Positions 1 to 8,598 of a stretch of 64,000 bases of DNA are shown here, in pieces. The position numbers and the translations under genes are program-made. Within the stretch, counting starts at the first letter, position 1, and every line of letters begins with the position of its first letter. Source of the stretch: Deltaproteobacteria bacterium GWC2_55_46. Its GTDB lineage: Bacteria; Desulfobacterota; GWC2-55-46. The stretch lies in assembly GCA_001595385.3 (NCBI GenBank), contig LVEI03000001.1:828501-892500 (forward strand), in the 5' to 3' direction. Under the pieces are notes generated by a model. It was given only the letters and a program-made list of their open reading frames with translations, made no database searches and was not told the origin of the DNA.

Positions 1-92
1 AGATGGCCCGCCCCGGCGACTGCGTCTGCGCTACCGGATCTCTTTTCACCGTCGCTGAAGCGCGTGTTTTCCTCAGGCGCTCTCTCATTTAA
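1..92 (+). CDS. folC: folylpolyglutamate synthase / dihydrofolate synthase, C-terminal end (partial)
   Basis: The window opens inside a gene. Reading from base 3 gives 29 residues and a TAA at 90-92. The segment ATGSLFTVAEARVFL matches the conserved G-S-L-F-x-V-x-E-A-R pattern near the C-terminus of FolC, the cytoplasmic ligase that adds glutamate to folates. Only this tail is visible, so domains and start cannot be judged. lptD follows within about 85 bases on the same strand, so the two may be co-transcribed. The family call rests on one short motif. Confidence 0.7.
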   Translation, partial: MARPGDCVCATGSLFTVAEARVFLRRSLI

Positions 93-175
93 CCCACCTT
101 TGGCTTGTAAAATACCCCCCTTATGTGCTAACGTTTCGAACTTACCCGCATTACACTCTCCAAGGCAAAAAAACA

Positions 176-2335
176 GTGGCGCCCGTAAGAAAACCCTTGA
201 TCATAATAATCTTACTGCCGCTCCTCTTTATCCTCACATGGGGCGCCCGGGCCGAAGAGGCTCCCACCGGAGACCTCTTCAACAAAGAGACCCCTGTAGA
301 GGTCACCGCCGACACGATAACCTATGACAAGACTACCGATACATACCACGCTACCGGAAAGGTGGAGATGGTCCAGGAAGGTACGAGGCTCCTGGCGGAC
401 GAGGCCATACTCGACATGGCCGCCGGGGTAGCGACCGCATCCGGCGACGTGCGCGTAACAGACGAGGGCGGCGGCGAGCTCTCTGGCAAGAGCCTGCAGT
501 TCAACATGAAGGACAAGACAGCCGTCCTTGTAAACGGCAGGCTCTATTACCGGGAGGGCAACATCCACCTGACGGCCGACACGATTCAGAAGACAGGGCC
601 GGAATCATACTTCGCCAGGCGCATCACGTACACGACCTGCGACTGCCCCCCTGAGGATGAGCCGGCCTGGAGCTTTGCCGCCACCTCTGCCAACGTGACC
701 GTCGGTGAGTTCCTTACGGGCTGGAACGCAAGGTTCTACATAAAAGGCGTGCCTGTCCTCTATTCGCCTTTCATCTCGATCCCCATAAAACGCGAACGGC
801 AGAGCGGGTTCCTGCAGCCCAGGCCCGGCTACTCGAGGCTAAGGGGCTTTGTGCTTGAGACGTCCTTCTTCTGGGCCATAGCCAGAAACCAGGATGCCAC
901 ATTCTACCTCGACATAGAGACAGAGCGCGGGGCAGGCAAAGGCATTGAGTACAGGTACGCGCGTTCGAGGAACAGCGCAGGGGAGGTCTTTTTCTACCAG
1001 TTCCAGGAGCAGAGCATAGAGCGCATAAGGGAGTTCAGGGACGGCGTCGACAACCTCTCAAGGCCTGAAGAGGCGACGAACAGCAGGTGGAGGTTCAATC
1101 TCCGGCACAGCGAGCTCCTCGCGGGTAACGTGAACATAAGGGCTAACATAAACCTGGTGAGCGACGACGAGTACTTCATCGACTTCGGAAAGGGCACTGA
1201 TGAGAGGTCGCTCGAATCGATAGAAAGCAACGTCTCGATAAGCAAGAACTGGTCGAGCTACAGCCTCGTCGGCCAGTTCAGGGTATTCAACAACCTCCTT
1301 GACGCCGATGACGATGAAACGCTCCAGAGGCTCCCGGAGATAACCCTTACCGGGACGGACAGCAAGATCTACAATACCCCTGTTTACCTGTCAAGCCAAT
1401 CCTCTTTCGTGAACTTCTGGAGGGATGCCGGGACCAGGGGACAGCGCTTAGACATACGCCCAAGGCTGTCGCTGCCGATGAGCCCGGGGGGATATTTCGA
1501 CTTTATCCCTTCGGTCGGGCCGAAGGCTACGTTCTGGTATATCGACGGGGACCCTGAGAAAAGCTACTTTGACAGATTTATCTATGACGTAACCGCCGAC
1601 CTTACGACGACGTTTGTGCGGATATACAGGACGGACCTTCCGCGGCTCAAGTCCCTGAGGCATACCATAAGGCCGAAAGTGACCTACACCTATGTGCCGG
1701 AGGCGGTCCAGGACGACCTCCCCAGCTTCGACGCCGTTGACAGGGTCGCCCCCATGAACAGCATGACCTATTCGATCAACTCTACCCTTACCGGCAAGCT
1801 CTTTGACGGCGATACGCCAGGCTATTTCGACTACCTCTACCTGGACTTGAGCCAGACCTACAACTTCTACGAGGCCCAGAGGGAGCTCACCTCCGCCACT
1901 GATGAAAGGAAGCCCTTCTCCGAGATAACCGGCGAGGTCATCATAAGGCCGGGCCCGCTGGTGACGGCCACCGCGAAAGGCAAATTCGATATATACGAGA
2001 ACCGCTTCAACACCTATGACATCTCGCTCGCGGCGGCGGATAGCAGGGGAGACACCCTGAATATCTCGCACAGGTTCGTAAGGGACGGATCCAATTACCT
2101 TGAAGCATTCCTGAGGGGGCGCGTATCGAAAAGCGTTGACCTCACCTACTTCAAGAGGTACTCGTTCGACGAGTACAGGTCCCTTGAGACCTCCTACGGC
2201 ATCGACTACACGCACCAGTGCTGGAGCGCTACTGTCACATACACGGAGCGCCTCGAAGAAAAGATCGCCTACCTTACCTTCAACCTGCTGGGCCTCGGCA
2301 AGGTGGCCGGCATACAGGGCAGGATCGAGCAGTAA
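176..2335 (+). CDS. lptD: LPS-assembly protein LptD (OstA/Imp)
   Basis: Outer-membrane beta-barrel that inserts lipopolysaccharide into the outer leaflet, normally as a complex with the lipoprotein LptE. I prefer the GTG at 176 (719 residues), because it places the basic-hydrophobic signal peptide (VRKPLIIIILLPLLFILTWGA) right at the N-terminus; the frame stays open up to a GTG at 125. An OstA/LptA-like jellyroll follows (about residues 35-150), with the typical 'DTITYDKTTDTYHATGKV' start, then a barrel rich in alternating aromatic strands. Cysteines are few: C155 and C157 (TTCDC) and C682 near the end, fewer than the four of the E. coli protein, so any disulphide pattern must differ. It lies just downstream of folC. 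The gene shows that the host makes LPS. Confidence 0.92.
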   Translation: MAPVRKPLIIIILLPLLFILTWGARAEEAPTGDLFNKETPVEVTADTITYDKTTDTYHATGKVEMVQEGTRLLADEAILDMAAGVATASGDVRVTDEGGGELSGKSLQFNMKDKTAVLVNGRLYYREGNIHLTADTIQKTGPESYFARRITYTTCDCPPEDEPAWSFAATSANVTVGEFLTGWNARFYIKGVPVLYSPFISIPIKRERQSGFLQPRPGYSRLRGFVLETSFFWAIARNQDATFYLDIETERGAGKGIEYRYARSRNSAGEVFFYQFQEQSIERIREFRDGVDNLSRPEEATNSRWRFNLRHSELLAGNVNIRANINLVSDDEYFIDFGKGTDERSLESIESNVSISKNWSSYSLVGQFRVFNNLLDADDDETLQRLPEITLTGTDSKIYNTPVYLSSQSSFVNFWRDAGTRGQRLDIRPRLSLPMSPGGYFDFIPSVGPKATFWYIDGDPEKSYFDRFIYDVTADLTTTFVRIYRTDLPRLKSLRHTIRPKVTYTYVPEAVQDDLPSFDAVDRVAPMNSMTYSINSTLTGKLFDGDTPGYFDYLYLDLSQTYNFYEAQRELTSATDERKPFSEITGEVIIRPGPLVTATAKGKFDIYENRFNTYDISLAAADSRGDTLNISHRFVRDGSNYLEAFLRGRVSKSVDLTYFKRYSFDEYRSLETSYGIDYTHQCWSATVTYTERLEEKIAYLTFNLLGLGKVAGIQGRIEQ

Positions 2336-2415
2336 CAGGGAGAACCCATTGACACCCGGCGGCTTATTGGGTTAAACTGGACATTACGCTTGAAACCCGT
2401 AAATTCCTTATAAAA

Positions 2416-3111
2416 ATGGTCTACATGCCCGATGTGCAAGACAAAAAAACAGCCGCAGGGAAAGAGCCCGTCGAGATAGCCTGCGTCGAGTGCGACACCA
2501 AATTCAGGCTCTGGGTCCCGGGAGAAATGCTCCCTGAATGGAAGAAGGGCGTGAGGATAAATTGCGTCAGATGCGGCGCGCAATACCTCGTTAAAAAGGT
2601 GGCCGACGGCTTCGACATAACCCCGGTGGCAACGCCCGCGCCCCCGGAAAGAGTTAAGGTGAGGCACGAGGAATACGAGGAGGCCCGCCCGGCCAAGGGC
2701 CCTGACTCATCCAGCGAATCCGTGCTCATCGTCGAGGACGACCGCCTTTCAAGGGAGATGGTCGCGGCCTCTCTTTCCGAACTTGGCTTCAGGACGGTCC
2801 CGGCCAAGAACGCGGCAGAGGCCTTGAAGGCCGCCAAGGCTCAAGTGGTAAGCCTCATAGTCACCGACCTTTATCTGAAGAACCCGGCTGACCCGGCCTC
2901 AAACATGGACGGAGAAGAGCTTCTCCAGAAGATGCGCTCAACCGGCTTTGAGATGCCTGCGATAGTGACTACAGGGAAGGATATCATAGACGACCTGGTG
3001 CTCGACCCCAAATGGTTCGAACTCAAGGTCAAGGGCTTCATCCAGAAGGGCAACCCGTTCTGGGTTGAGGAGTTGAAGCTCAAGGTGAAAGAGGTTCTCT
3101 ACAAAGGTTAA
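2416..3111 (+). CDS. zinc-ribbon protein with response-regulator receiver domain
   Basis: Cytoplasmic 231-residue protein in two parts. The N-terminus has a zinc-ribbon made of C23-x2-C26 and C50-x2-C53, similar to the MJ0042/PilZ-associated zinc fingers. A linker rich in E, R and P follows, then a CheY-like receiver from about residue 102. The receiver has acidic residues E107-D108-D109, phospho-acceptor D151 (VTDLY), T186 and K211. An insertion of about nine residues follows the phospho-acceptor strand. There is no output domain behind the receiver, so the zinc ribbon is the only candidate effector. ATG codons at 2416 and 2425 are both possible starts and neither has a strong Shine-Dalgarno sequence. 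No histidine kinase is adjacent. The partner is unknown. Confidence 0.75.
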   Translation: MVYMPDVQDKKTAAGKEPVEIACVECDTKFRLWVPGEMLPEWKKGVRINCVRCGAQYLVKKVADGFDITPVATPAPPERVKVRHEEYEEARPAKGPDSSSESVLIVEDDRLSREMVAASLSELGFRTVPAKNAAEALKAAKAQVVSLIVTDLYLKNPADPASNMDGEELLQKMRSTGFEMPAIVTTGKDIIDDLVLDPKWFELKVKGFIQKGNPFWVEELKLKVKEVLYKG

Positions 3112-3133
3112 CGCACCTATGGCTAAAAACATA

Positions 3134-3169
3134 AAGCCCTGCCGCTAATTCACGGCAGGGCTTTTTTAT
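3134..3169. terminator. bidirectional intrinsic terminator
   Basis: An 11-bp perfect stem (3134-3144 with 3153-3163, aagccctgccg) and an 8-base loop are followed by a T-run on the plus strand. An A-rich stretch precedes it, which gives T residues on the minus strand. It sits between the convergent receiver gene and folE2 and can end both transcripts. Confidence 0.88.
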
Positions 3170-3178
3170 TCAGGCCGT

Positions 3179-3961
3179 TCAAAGAGTCTGCTCAAGGAAC
3201 GCATACGCGCTGTGGTTGTGTATCGATTCCCAGTTCTCGGCCTCGACCCTCAACCACTTGAGCTTCTTTATCCTGCCGAGGTTTATGGCCACTTCCCTGA
3301 CCATGTCCTCGACGAACATCGGGTTGTCATAGGCCCTTTCGGTGACGTACTTCTCGTCAACCCTTTTAAGGAGGGAATACACCGGGCTTGAGGCGGAGCT
3401 CTCGACGGCGGCTATCAGGTCCTCCAGCCAGACGAACCCCTTGAAGCGGACGCTTACCTTCACAACCCCCCTCTGGTTGTGCGCCCCCCTCTCGCTTATC
3501 TCCTTGGAGCAGGGGCATAGCGTGCAGACAGGCACCTCGACCTCGAGCATGAAGTCCTTTTCAGCCCCGAGCGTCCCCCTGTACCTGCACCTGTACTCCA
3601 TAAGCCCCTTTGAATCGGAGACCGGGGCGCTCTTCTCTACGAAATAGGGGAACTCCACCTCGAGGTGGGCGGTAGAGGATATGAGCCTCTTTTTCATCTT
3701 CTTGAGTATCTGCGGGAAGTTCCTGACCGAGAGCTCGCCCCTGTGCTCGTTCAGTATCTCTACGAACCTGGACATGTGCGTGCCCTTGAACTGGTGGGGC
3801 AGGTCGACGTACATGTTGATCGAGGCCACGGTGTGCTGAAACTTGTTCTTCCTGTCAAGCACCACTATGGGGTACCTGATATCCTTGACGCCCACCTTGT
3901 CGATGGGTATGCGCCTGTGATCGCGCTCTGACTGTACATCCTTGAGCTTCTTTTTTGGCAT
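3179..3961 (-). CDS. folE2: GTP cyclohydrolase FolE2 (type IB)
   Basis: Converts GTP to 7,8-dihydroneopterin triphosphate, the shared first step for folate and queuosine. At 260 residues the length is typical of FolE2 (COG1469). The active-site loop V-C-T-L-C-P-C-S-K-E is at 145-154 (C146, C149, C151) and GAHNQRG at 159-165, both FolE2 hallmarks. The ATG at 3961 follows an AAGGGG Shine-Dalgarno sequence at good distance and is preferred; an in-frame ATG lies seven codons upstream and would overlap queD. It lies 13 bases downstream of queD, so the two are clearly co-transcribed. FolE2 enzymes can use metals other than zinc, which fits low-zinc growth, but nothing here shows a Zur site. Confidence 0.93.
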   Translation of the reverse strand: MPKKKLKDVQSERDHRRIPIDKVGVKDIRYPIVVLDRKNKFQHTVASINMYVDLPHQFKGTHMSRFVEILNEHRGELSVRNFPQILKKMKKRLISSTAHLEVEFPYFVEKSAPVSDSKGLMEYRCRYRGTLGAEKDFMLEVEVPVCTLCPCSKEISERGAHNQRGVVKVSVRFKGFVWLEDLIAAVESSASSPVYSLLKRVDEKYVTERAYDNPMFVEDMVREVAINLGRIKKLKWLRVEAENWESIHNHSAYAFLEQTL

Positions 3962-3974
3962 TATAACCCCTTGT

Positions 3975-4343
3975 CTATTCATAGTAAGCGGCGGCGGCCT
4001 TCTCCGATTCCCAGACCTTCACTCTGGAAACCTTCACGTTGCCGTCGTTCAACGACCTGGAAAGCTCGGTGTAGATATGCCTCGCGATGTTCTCGGCTGT
4101 GGCGTTCAGAACGTCGAAAGGCGGCAGCTCGTTCAGGTATCTGTGGTCCAGGGGGTCTATTATCGCCTTCGCCTTGCCCCTGAGCGACTTGAAATCGACT
4201 ACCATGCCGAGGCTGTCGAGCCCTTCGGCCCTCACATCTATTTCCACCTTCCAGTTATGGCCGTGGAGGTTCTCGCAGGCCCCCTGGTATCCCCTCAGGT
4301 TATGCGCGGATGAAAAATAAGTTATTATAGAAAGTTCGTACAT
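3975..4343 (-). CDS. queD: 6-carboxy-5,6,7,8-tetrahydropterin synthase QueD
   Basis: Converts dihydroneopterin triphosphate to 6-carboxytetrahydropterin, the second step towards preQ0 and queuosine. The 122-residue protein has the zinc ligands H14, H27 and H29 (LHGHNW), catalytic C23, the D66-H67 pair and the C-terminal WESEK glutamates of the T-fold family. folE2 follows directly downstream, so the product of one enzyme is the substrate of the other. queC and queE are not in the window. I looked upstream for a preQ1 riboswitch and did not see one. Confidence 0.93.
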   Translation of the reverse strand: MYELSIITYFSSAHNLRGYQGACENLHGHNWKVEIDVRAEGLDSLGMVVDFKSLRGKAKAIIDPLDHRYLNELPPFDVLNATAENIARHIYTELSRSLNDGNVKVSRVKVWESEKAAAAYYE

Positions 4344-4626
4344 CCCTACAGTTTACCATAGACCTTCGGTCCAAAATCAAGTGAAAATCCTATGTAGGCT
4401 CTTATCCCTTGACAGGTATATGCGTCAACGGATATCCTGAAGTGTGCGTTCCTTGCCCATAGGGCCTGGACCGTCCAATTATACCTCATTTTGTGAAACG
4501 GCAACCGCTAACAGAAGAATAGGCTGCCCCAAAATAGCATTATAACGGTAAGCGCTGCTTATCTTGTATATACCGATACGGTTCATCGGCAACAATGCCA
4601 GCCATAAAATTCAAACAGGACCAGTC

Positions 4627-5439
4627 ATGAAAAAAACATTGTGCTTCCTTGCGGTATTGCTTTCTTTAGCCTTTGCCTGGGCGCAGGGTGTGAACGCGGA
4701 GGGTACTCCGAAAGCGGAGTCGAATAAAAAAACGGCGGTCAAGAAGGCGGCTACCCCGGCCAGGACGGTATTCGACCTGGGCCACGGCGAGATATTCTCG
4801 CCAACAAAAGAAGGCGACCTTAATTACACCTCTTTTTACCGGATGGCAGATGAGGCTGGCGGGAAGGCCGGAGTAAACGAAGGGCCGATCACTACAAAAG
4901 CTCTCAAGGGCGTCAAGACCTATATCGTGGCCGGCCCCTCCATGGGCTTCACCGAGCCTGAGGGCGCGGCCCTTAAGAAGTTCGTAAACGGCGGCGGCAA
5001 CCTCCTGGTGCTCCTCCACATCTCGCCTCCTGTGGCGGCGCTTACCGGACAGTTCGGGATAATCGTCTCCAACTTCGTCATCTGCGAAAAGGAAGGGCTG
5101 ATCGACGGCCATTCCCAGGACTTTAACGTTACAAGGTTCGCGGAGCACCCCGTCACATCAGGCCTGCAAAAGGTGGCTGTATACGGTACCTGGGGGCTCA
5201 TGGCCGACCAGGGCGCCATCGTCGTAGCCTCCACATCAGATCAGGCGTGGATGGACACCGACAGGAACAGGACGTTCACTGAGAACGAGCCGGTCGAGAA
5301 GGTCGGGATAATAGCCGTGCGTGAGGCCGGCAAAGGCAAGGTGGTGGTCGTGGCCGACGATGCCCCGTTCGCCAACAAGTTCATCGGCGAGGCCGACAAC
5401 ACCAGGCTTGCCGGGAACATACTGAAGTGGTTCAGATAA
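4627..5439 (+). CDS. exported DUF4350-like protein (glutamine-amidotransferase-like fold)
   Basis: The 270-residue protein has a clear signal peptide (MKKTLCFLAVLLSLAFAWAQG). A short K/A-rich linker leads into a domain with the sequence of a DUF4350/ThuA-like class I amidotransferase fold, including FDLGHGEIFSP near the start, a VAGPSMGFTEPE segment, a G-G-G-N-L-L-V turn and VVVVADDAPF near the end. No obvious nucleophilic Cys sits at the elbow position, so catalysis is doubtful and a sugar- or ligand-binding role is possible. ATG 4627 is chosen because the signal peptide starts there and AGGA lies seven bases upstream. The ResB-like gene starts seven bases after its stop, so the two probably work together at the membrane. 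No specific function can be assigned. Confidence 0.6.
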   Translation: MKKTLCFLAVLLSLAFAWAQGVNAEGTPKAESNKKTAVKKAATPARTVFDLGHGEIFSPTKEGDLNYTSFYRMADEAGGKAGVNEGPITTKALKGVKTYIVAGPSMGFTEPEGAALKKFVNGGGNLLVLLHISPPVAALTGQFGIIVSNFVICEKEGLIDGHSQDFNVTRFAEHPVTSGLQKVAVYGTWGLMADQGAIVVASTSDQAWMDTDRNRTFTENEPVEKVGIIAVREAGKGKVVVVADDAPFANKFIGEADNTRLAGNILKWFR

Positions 5440-5446
5440 TAACGGC

Positions 5447-6502
5447 ATGAGAAACGTCTGGAGGTTTTTCTCCTCCTTATACCTGACCATAACGCTCGCG
5501 GTGCTTATCTGCGGTGTCTCTGCATGGGGATCGATGGTCTCCATGCAGAACCCGCGCTTTTTCAGGGCGTTCGACCAGGAGGTGCTCTTTCCCCTCATCT
5601 ACTCCCTGGGCACAGGGTACTTAAAGCTTACGCTATGGGTATATCTGCTCATGGTCCTGATGGCGCTCTTTGCCATAAACACCGCCGTCTGCACCATTGA
5701 CAAGGTCTGGTCGATAGCCGCCAGCAGGAAGCCCTGGCAGTCGTTCTTCCCCCATATCGTCCACATTGGCTTTCTCATAGCGCTTCTTGGGCACCTCATC
5801 GGAAGCATTTGGGGCTTCAGGAGCTACGGCAATCTTCTCTACAAGGGGGAATCTATCCCCGTGCCGAACCAGCCTGGCCTTCATGTCCGCCTCGACGGCG
5901 TCGATATGAGGACCTCGCAAGACGGCGAGATCGAGTACCTCAAGACGGGGCTCACGCTCTTAAAAGATGACAAAAGCGTGGCCGTCGCCGGGGAGGCCGG
6001 CATAAACAGCCCCCTTATATACAAGGGCATAGCCTTCTACCATCTGGACCAGGGCGAGAGCCCGACCGGATTGGTCCTTGATATCGATGGCAGCTCAGTA
6101 GAGGTCAAATTGGACGGCGCCTTCACCGCCCCGGACGGAAGCCACTTCCGGCTCGGCGTCCTTTACCCGGATTTCGCTATCGACGGGTCCGGGCGCCCCT
6201 ACAGCAGGACCGGCGAGTTCGCCAACCCGCACATAGAGGTAATATCCGGCGACGGAAAGGCGTCTTTCCTCGATGTCTCGGCCCCCGGAAGCCGTCTAAG
6301 GCACGGCGGGCACGCTATAACGCTTACCGATTACGTCTACAGCCCTTACGTAGTGCTTACAATCAACAAAGACCCAGGTATCACCTACATCATAATAGGC
6401 TCAATAGTGCTTGTGGCGGGCATGGCGCTGCTCCTGTTTTTCAGGGGTGAGCGCGCCGAGCTTGTCCGCCAGAGGCCGGGGCCGCCGGAGAGCGCGACTT
6501 GA
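5447..6502 (+). CDS. ResB-like cytochrome c biogenesis protein
   Basis: Membrane protein of 351 residues with the ResB/Ccs1 layout. There are two N-terminal helices (about 13-35 and 60-82), a third near 101-121 (HIVHIGFLIALLGHLIG, with histidines that could face heme), a periplasmic domain from about 125 to 305, and a last helix near 306-328. In system II cytochrome c maturation ResB works with the heme exporter CcsA to attach heme to CXXCH motifs in the periplasm. The window encodes several c-type cytochromes that need such a system, but no ccsA partner lies beside this gene. It overlaps the antiporter gene by four bases (TTGA). The family call is good; the role in cytochrome assembly is inference. 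Confidence 0.8.
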   Translation: MRNVWRFFSSLYLTITLAVLICGVSAWGSMVSMQNPRFFRAFDQEVLFPLIYSLGTGYLKLTLWVYLLMVLMALFAINTAVCTIDKVWSIAASRKPWQSFFPHIVHIGFLIALLGHLIGSIWGFRSYGNLLYKGESIPVPNQPGLHVRLDGVDMRTSQDGEIEYLKTGLTLLKDDKSVAVAGEAGINSPLIYKGIAFYHLDQGESPTGLVLDIDGSSVEVKLDGAFTAPDGSHFRLGVLYPDFAIDGSGRPYSRTGEFANPHIEVISGDGKASFLDVSAPGSRLRHGGHAITLTDYVYSPYVVLTINKDPGITYIIIGSIVLVAGMALLLFFRGERAELVRQRPGPPESAT

Positions 6503-7515
6503 TACAGGAATTATTGATACTTGCCTTCTGGCTGATCGTCATAATAGCCGCCAGCGAAATATTCACAAACGCGATCGAGTCCCTCGGCGCGAAGCTCAAG
6601 TTCTCAGAGGGGGTCACCGGGAGCATATTCGCGGCGGTCGGGACCGCTTTGCCAGAGACCATGGTGCCGCTCGTGGCCATATTCGGCGGCAACGGAGCCA
6701 AAGTAAGCGAGGAGGTCGGCGTAGGGGCGATACTCGGTGCGCCCTTCATGCTCTCCACCCTTGCCATGTTCCTCATAGGGGCCGCGATCTGGCAGTTCCA
6801 GGGAAAGAGGAAGAAGACGCACCTTACGCCGGAGCGCGGAGGCTTCAGGCGCGATATCGAGTTCTTTCTCTTCGCCTTCACGCTGGCCTTTCTCGTAGCC
6901 TTCACGCCGCAGGAGTACAGGCTCATAAGGGTCTTCGTGGCCATAATCCTCGTCCTCGCCTATTTTTATTACGTCCTTGAGACAGTAAAGGCCAGCGCGG
7001 CGCTTGTAAAGGAAGGGCACGGCACTGAAGAGTCGAAGTCGCTCTACCTCGGCGTGATATTCAAGGACCACATGGCCATCGTCGTAGTCCAGCTCATCGT
7101 CGCGCTCGGGCTCATAATCGTCGGGGCCAAAGGGTTTGTCCACGGGGTAGAGTCCCTCGCTGATATACTCGACATCCCGGTAATAGCCCTCGCGCTCCTC
7201 ATAGTGCCGGTTGCTACCGAACTCCCGGAGAAGATAAACAGCATACTCTGGATCCGGAAGGGCAAGGACACCATGGCAGTAGGCAACATCACGGGCGCCA
7301 TGGTCTTCCAGGGAAGCCTCCTTCCGGCGATAGGCATATTCCTGACCCCGTGGACCGTGAACGTCACGGTCGTGGCGAGCAGCGTCGTCACGATAATCGC
7401 CGGGATCTGGCTCTACTTCATCGCCATGAGGATAACGAAGATCACCCCGTGGTTCTTCATCGTAAACGGCATCCTCTACGCTACCTTCGTCTACATAGCG
7501 CTGACGCTCTCATGA
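6499..7515 (+). CDS. Ca2+:cation antiporter (CaCA family) membrane protein
   Basis: Inner-membrane exchanger of 338 residues, about ten helices, with the two inverted alpha-repeats of the CaCA family. Repeat 1 (about 36-90) has GTALPET at 48-54. Repeat 2 (about 232-285) has V-A-T-E-L-P-E and a following GNITGAMVFQ segment. The paired acidic residues in these motifs bind Ca2+ in family members. The start is a TTG at 6499 that overlaps the stop of the ResB-like gene, so translation is probably coupled. The prenyltransferase gene overlaps its end in the same way (ATGA). The transported ion could also be Na+ or K+ in exchange for H+. Nothing in the sequence fixes this. Confidence 0.85.
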   Translation: MIQELLILAFWLIVIIAASEIFTNAIESLGAKLKFSEGVTGSIFAAVGTALPETMVPLVAIFGGNGAKVSEEVGVGAILGAPFMLSTLAMFLIGAAIWQFQGKRKKTHLTPERGGFRRDIEFFLFAFTLAFLVAFTPQEYRLIRVFVAIILVLAYFYYVLETVKASAALVKEGHGTEESKSLYLGVIFKDHMAIVVVQLIVALGLIIVGAKGFVHGVESLADILDIPVIALALLIVPVATELPEKINSILWIRKGKDTMAVGNITGAMVFQGSLLPAIGIFLTPWTVNVTVVASSVVTIIAGIWLYFIAMRITKITPWFFIVNGILYATFVYIALTLS

Positions 7516-8414
7516 AAACGCCCGCAAGGCTTTTCATGGCCACAAGGCCACAGTTCCTCCCGGCCGTAGCCGTTGCCGTTGGCCTCGGCGCCTCTGTAGC
7601 CTGGCGGGAGAGCGGGTCGTTTAACGCCTTCACCTTCTCGGTATCGATGGTCGCAGCCCTCCTCTACCACGCCGGGATGAACGTCTTGAATGACTACTAC
7701 GACTTCAAAAACGGCACGGACAGCATTAACAAAAGCGCCTTGTCGCCCTTTACCGGCGGGAGCAGGTTCATACAAACAGGGCTCATGACCCCATCCGGAA
7801 CGTTCGCCCTCGGCGCGGCCCTTATCGCGGCTGGGTCGATTGCCGGCATCTACCTTGCTCTTACGACAAGCCCGTTGCTCTTTGCCATAGGTTTTTTAGG
7901 GCTCCTCTCAGGGTATTTCTACTCAGCCCCTCCGGTATTCCTTGTTGGCAGGGGGCTCGGTGAGATAACCGTCGGAGTAACCTTCGGCCTCCTCACGGTG
8001 CTCGGGGCCTACCTAGTGCAGACGGGTACGATAAGCCTCTTTCCGGTATTCGCCTCCCTCCCCCTCTCCTTCCTCATAGCGGGCCTTCTTTACGTAAACG
8101 AGTTCCCGGACTTCGAGGCAGACAGGAGCGCCGGCAAGAGGACACTCGTGGTGCGCCTCGGCCCGGAGCGCGCCAGGTACGGGCTCATTTTTATCCTGAT
8201 ACTTACTTACTCGTCGCTTGTTGCCGGGGTCATTCTCGGCTTCCTGCCTAAAGCGTCTCTCATCGTAGTGCTGACCGCCTTTATCTCTATCCCGGGGGCC
8301 CTCTGCCTTATACGGAATTACAATGGCGGGCCAGCCCTCATACCAGCCATAAAGGCAGTGATCCTCACCCACCTCGCCACAGGCCTCATCCAGATAATCG
8401 CGGACCTCATCTAA
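7512..8414 (+). CDS. UbiA-family prenyltransferase (MenA-like)
   Basis: Integral membrane enzyme of 300 residues that joins a polyprenyl chain to an aromatic or related acceptor. The first Asp-rich motif NDYYDFKNGTD is at 60-70 and the second, N-E-F-P-D-F-E-A-D, at 196-204. Both bind the Mg2+-diphosphate of the prenyl donor. The first motif and overall length resemble 1,4-dihydroxy-2-naphthoate octaprenyltransferase (MenA) more than UbiA proper, which would make it a menaquinone enzyme, as expected for an anaerobe. No other menaquinone gene is nearby. The ATG at 7512 overlaps the antiporter stop as ATGA; the frame is open further upstream but that part is antiporter coding sequence. Confidence 0.85.
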   Translation: MKTPARLFMATRPQFLPAVAVAVGLGASVAWRESGSFNAFTFSVSMVAALLYHAGMNVLNDYYDFKNGTDSINKSALSPFTGGSRFIQTGLMTPSGTFALGAALIAAGSIAGIYLALTTSPLLFAIGFLGLLSGYFYSAPPVFLVGRGLGEITVGVTFGLLTVLGAYLVQTGTISLFPVFASLPLSFLIAGLLYVNEFPDFEADRSAGKRTLVVRLGPERARYGLIFILILTYSSLVAGVILGFLPKASLIVVLTAFISIPGALCLIRNYNGGPALIPAIKAVILTHLATGLIQIIADLI

Positions 8415-8507
8415 AGTCCAGCCACTTGACTACTGAAGCGGCGTACCTATCATTTATTTGTTAAACACAGGCGGCCTTTCATGCCGATTGACGAAAGGAG
8501 GACGGAT

Positions 8508-8578
8508 ATGACGCTTGAGAAGTGGATTTGGAGATATCGCTTCAGGACAATACCCTTACGCTCAAGGGCGCGCGCCGG
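8508..8578 (+). pseudogene. remnant of an Hsp20-type small heat-shock protein gene
   Basis: A strong Shine-Dalgarno sequence (AAAGGAGG) precedes ATG 8508. The first codons read M-T-L-E-K-W, like the start of many bacterial Hsp20 proteins (M-x-L-x-K-W). From 8522, one frame over, the sequence reads DLEISLQDNTLTLKGARR, which is the conserved beta-strand block of the alpha-crystallin domain. The stretch that should lie between these parts (about 60-70 residues in the family) is missing, the frame is broken, and nothing after R-R resembles Hsp20. I read this as an internally and C-terminally deleted gene with its ribosome-binding site left intact. Confidence 0.65.
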
Positions 8579-8598
8579 GCTCTTGACTATTCCGTCCA

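Noticed and set aside
1448..2215. 255-codon minus-strand open frame
   Set aside because: Antisense to lptD. The product is rich in Arg, Val and Gly with no domain and mirrors the lptD codon pattern.
4344..4626. preQ1 riboswitch upstream of queD, or a strong promoter for the DUF4350-like gene
   Set aside because: No riboswitch-like pseudoknot signature was seen. A TTGACA at 4409 has only TATCCT at 18 bases, too weak to list as a promoter.
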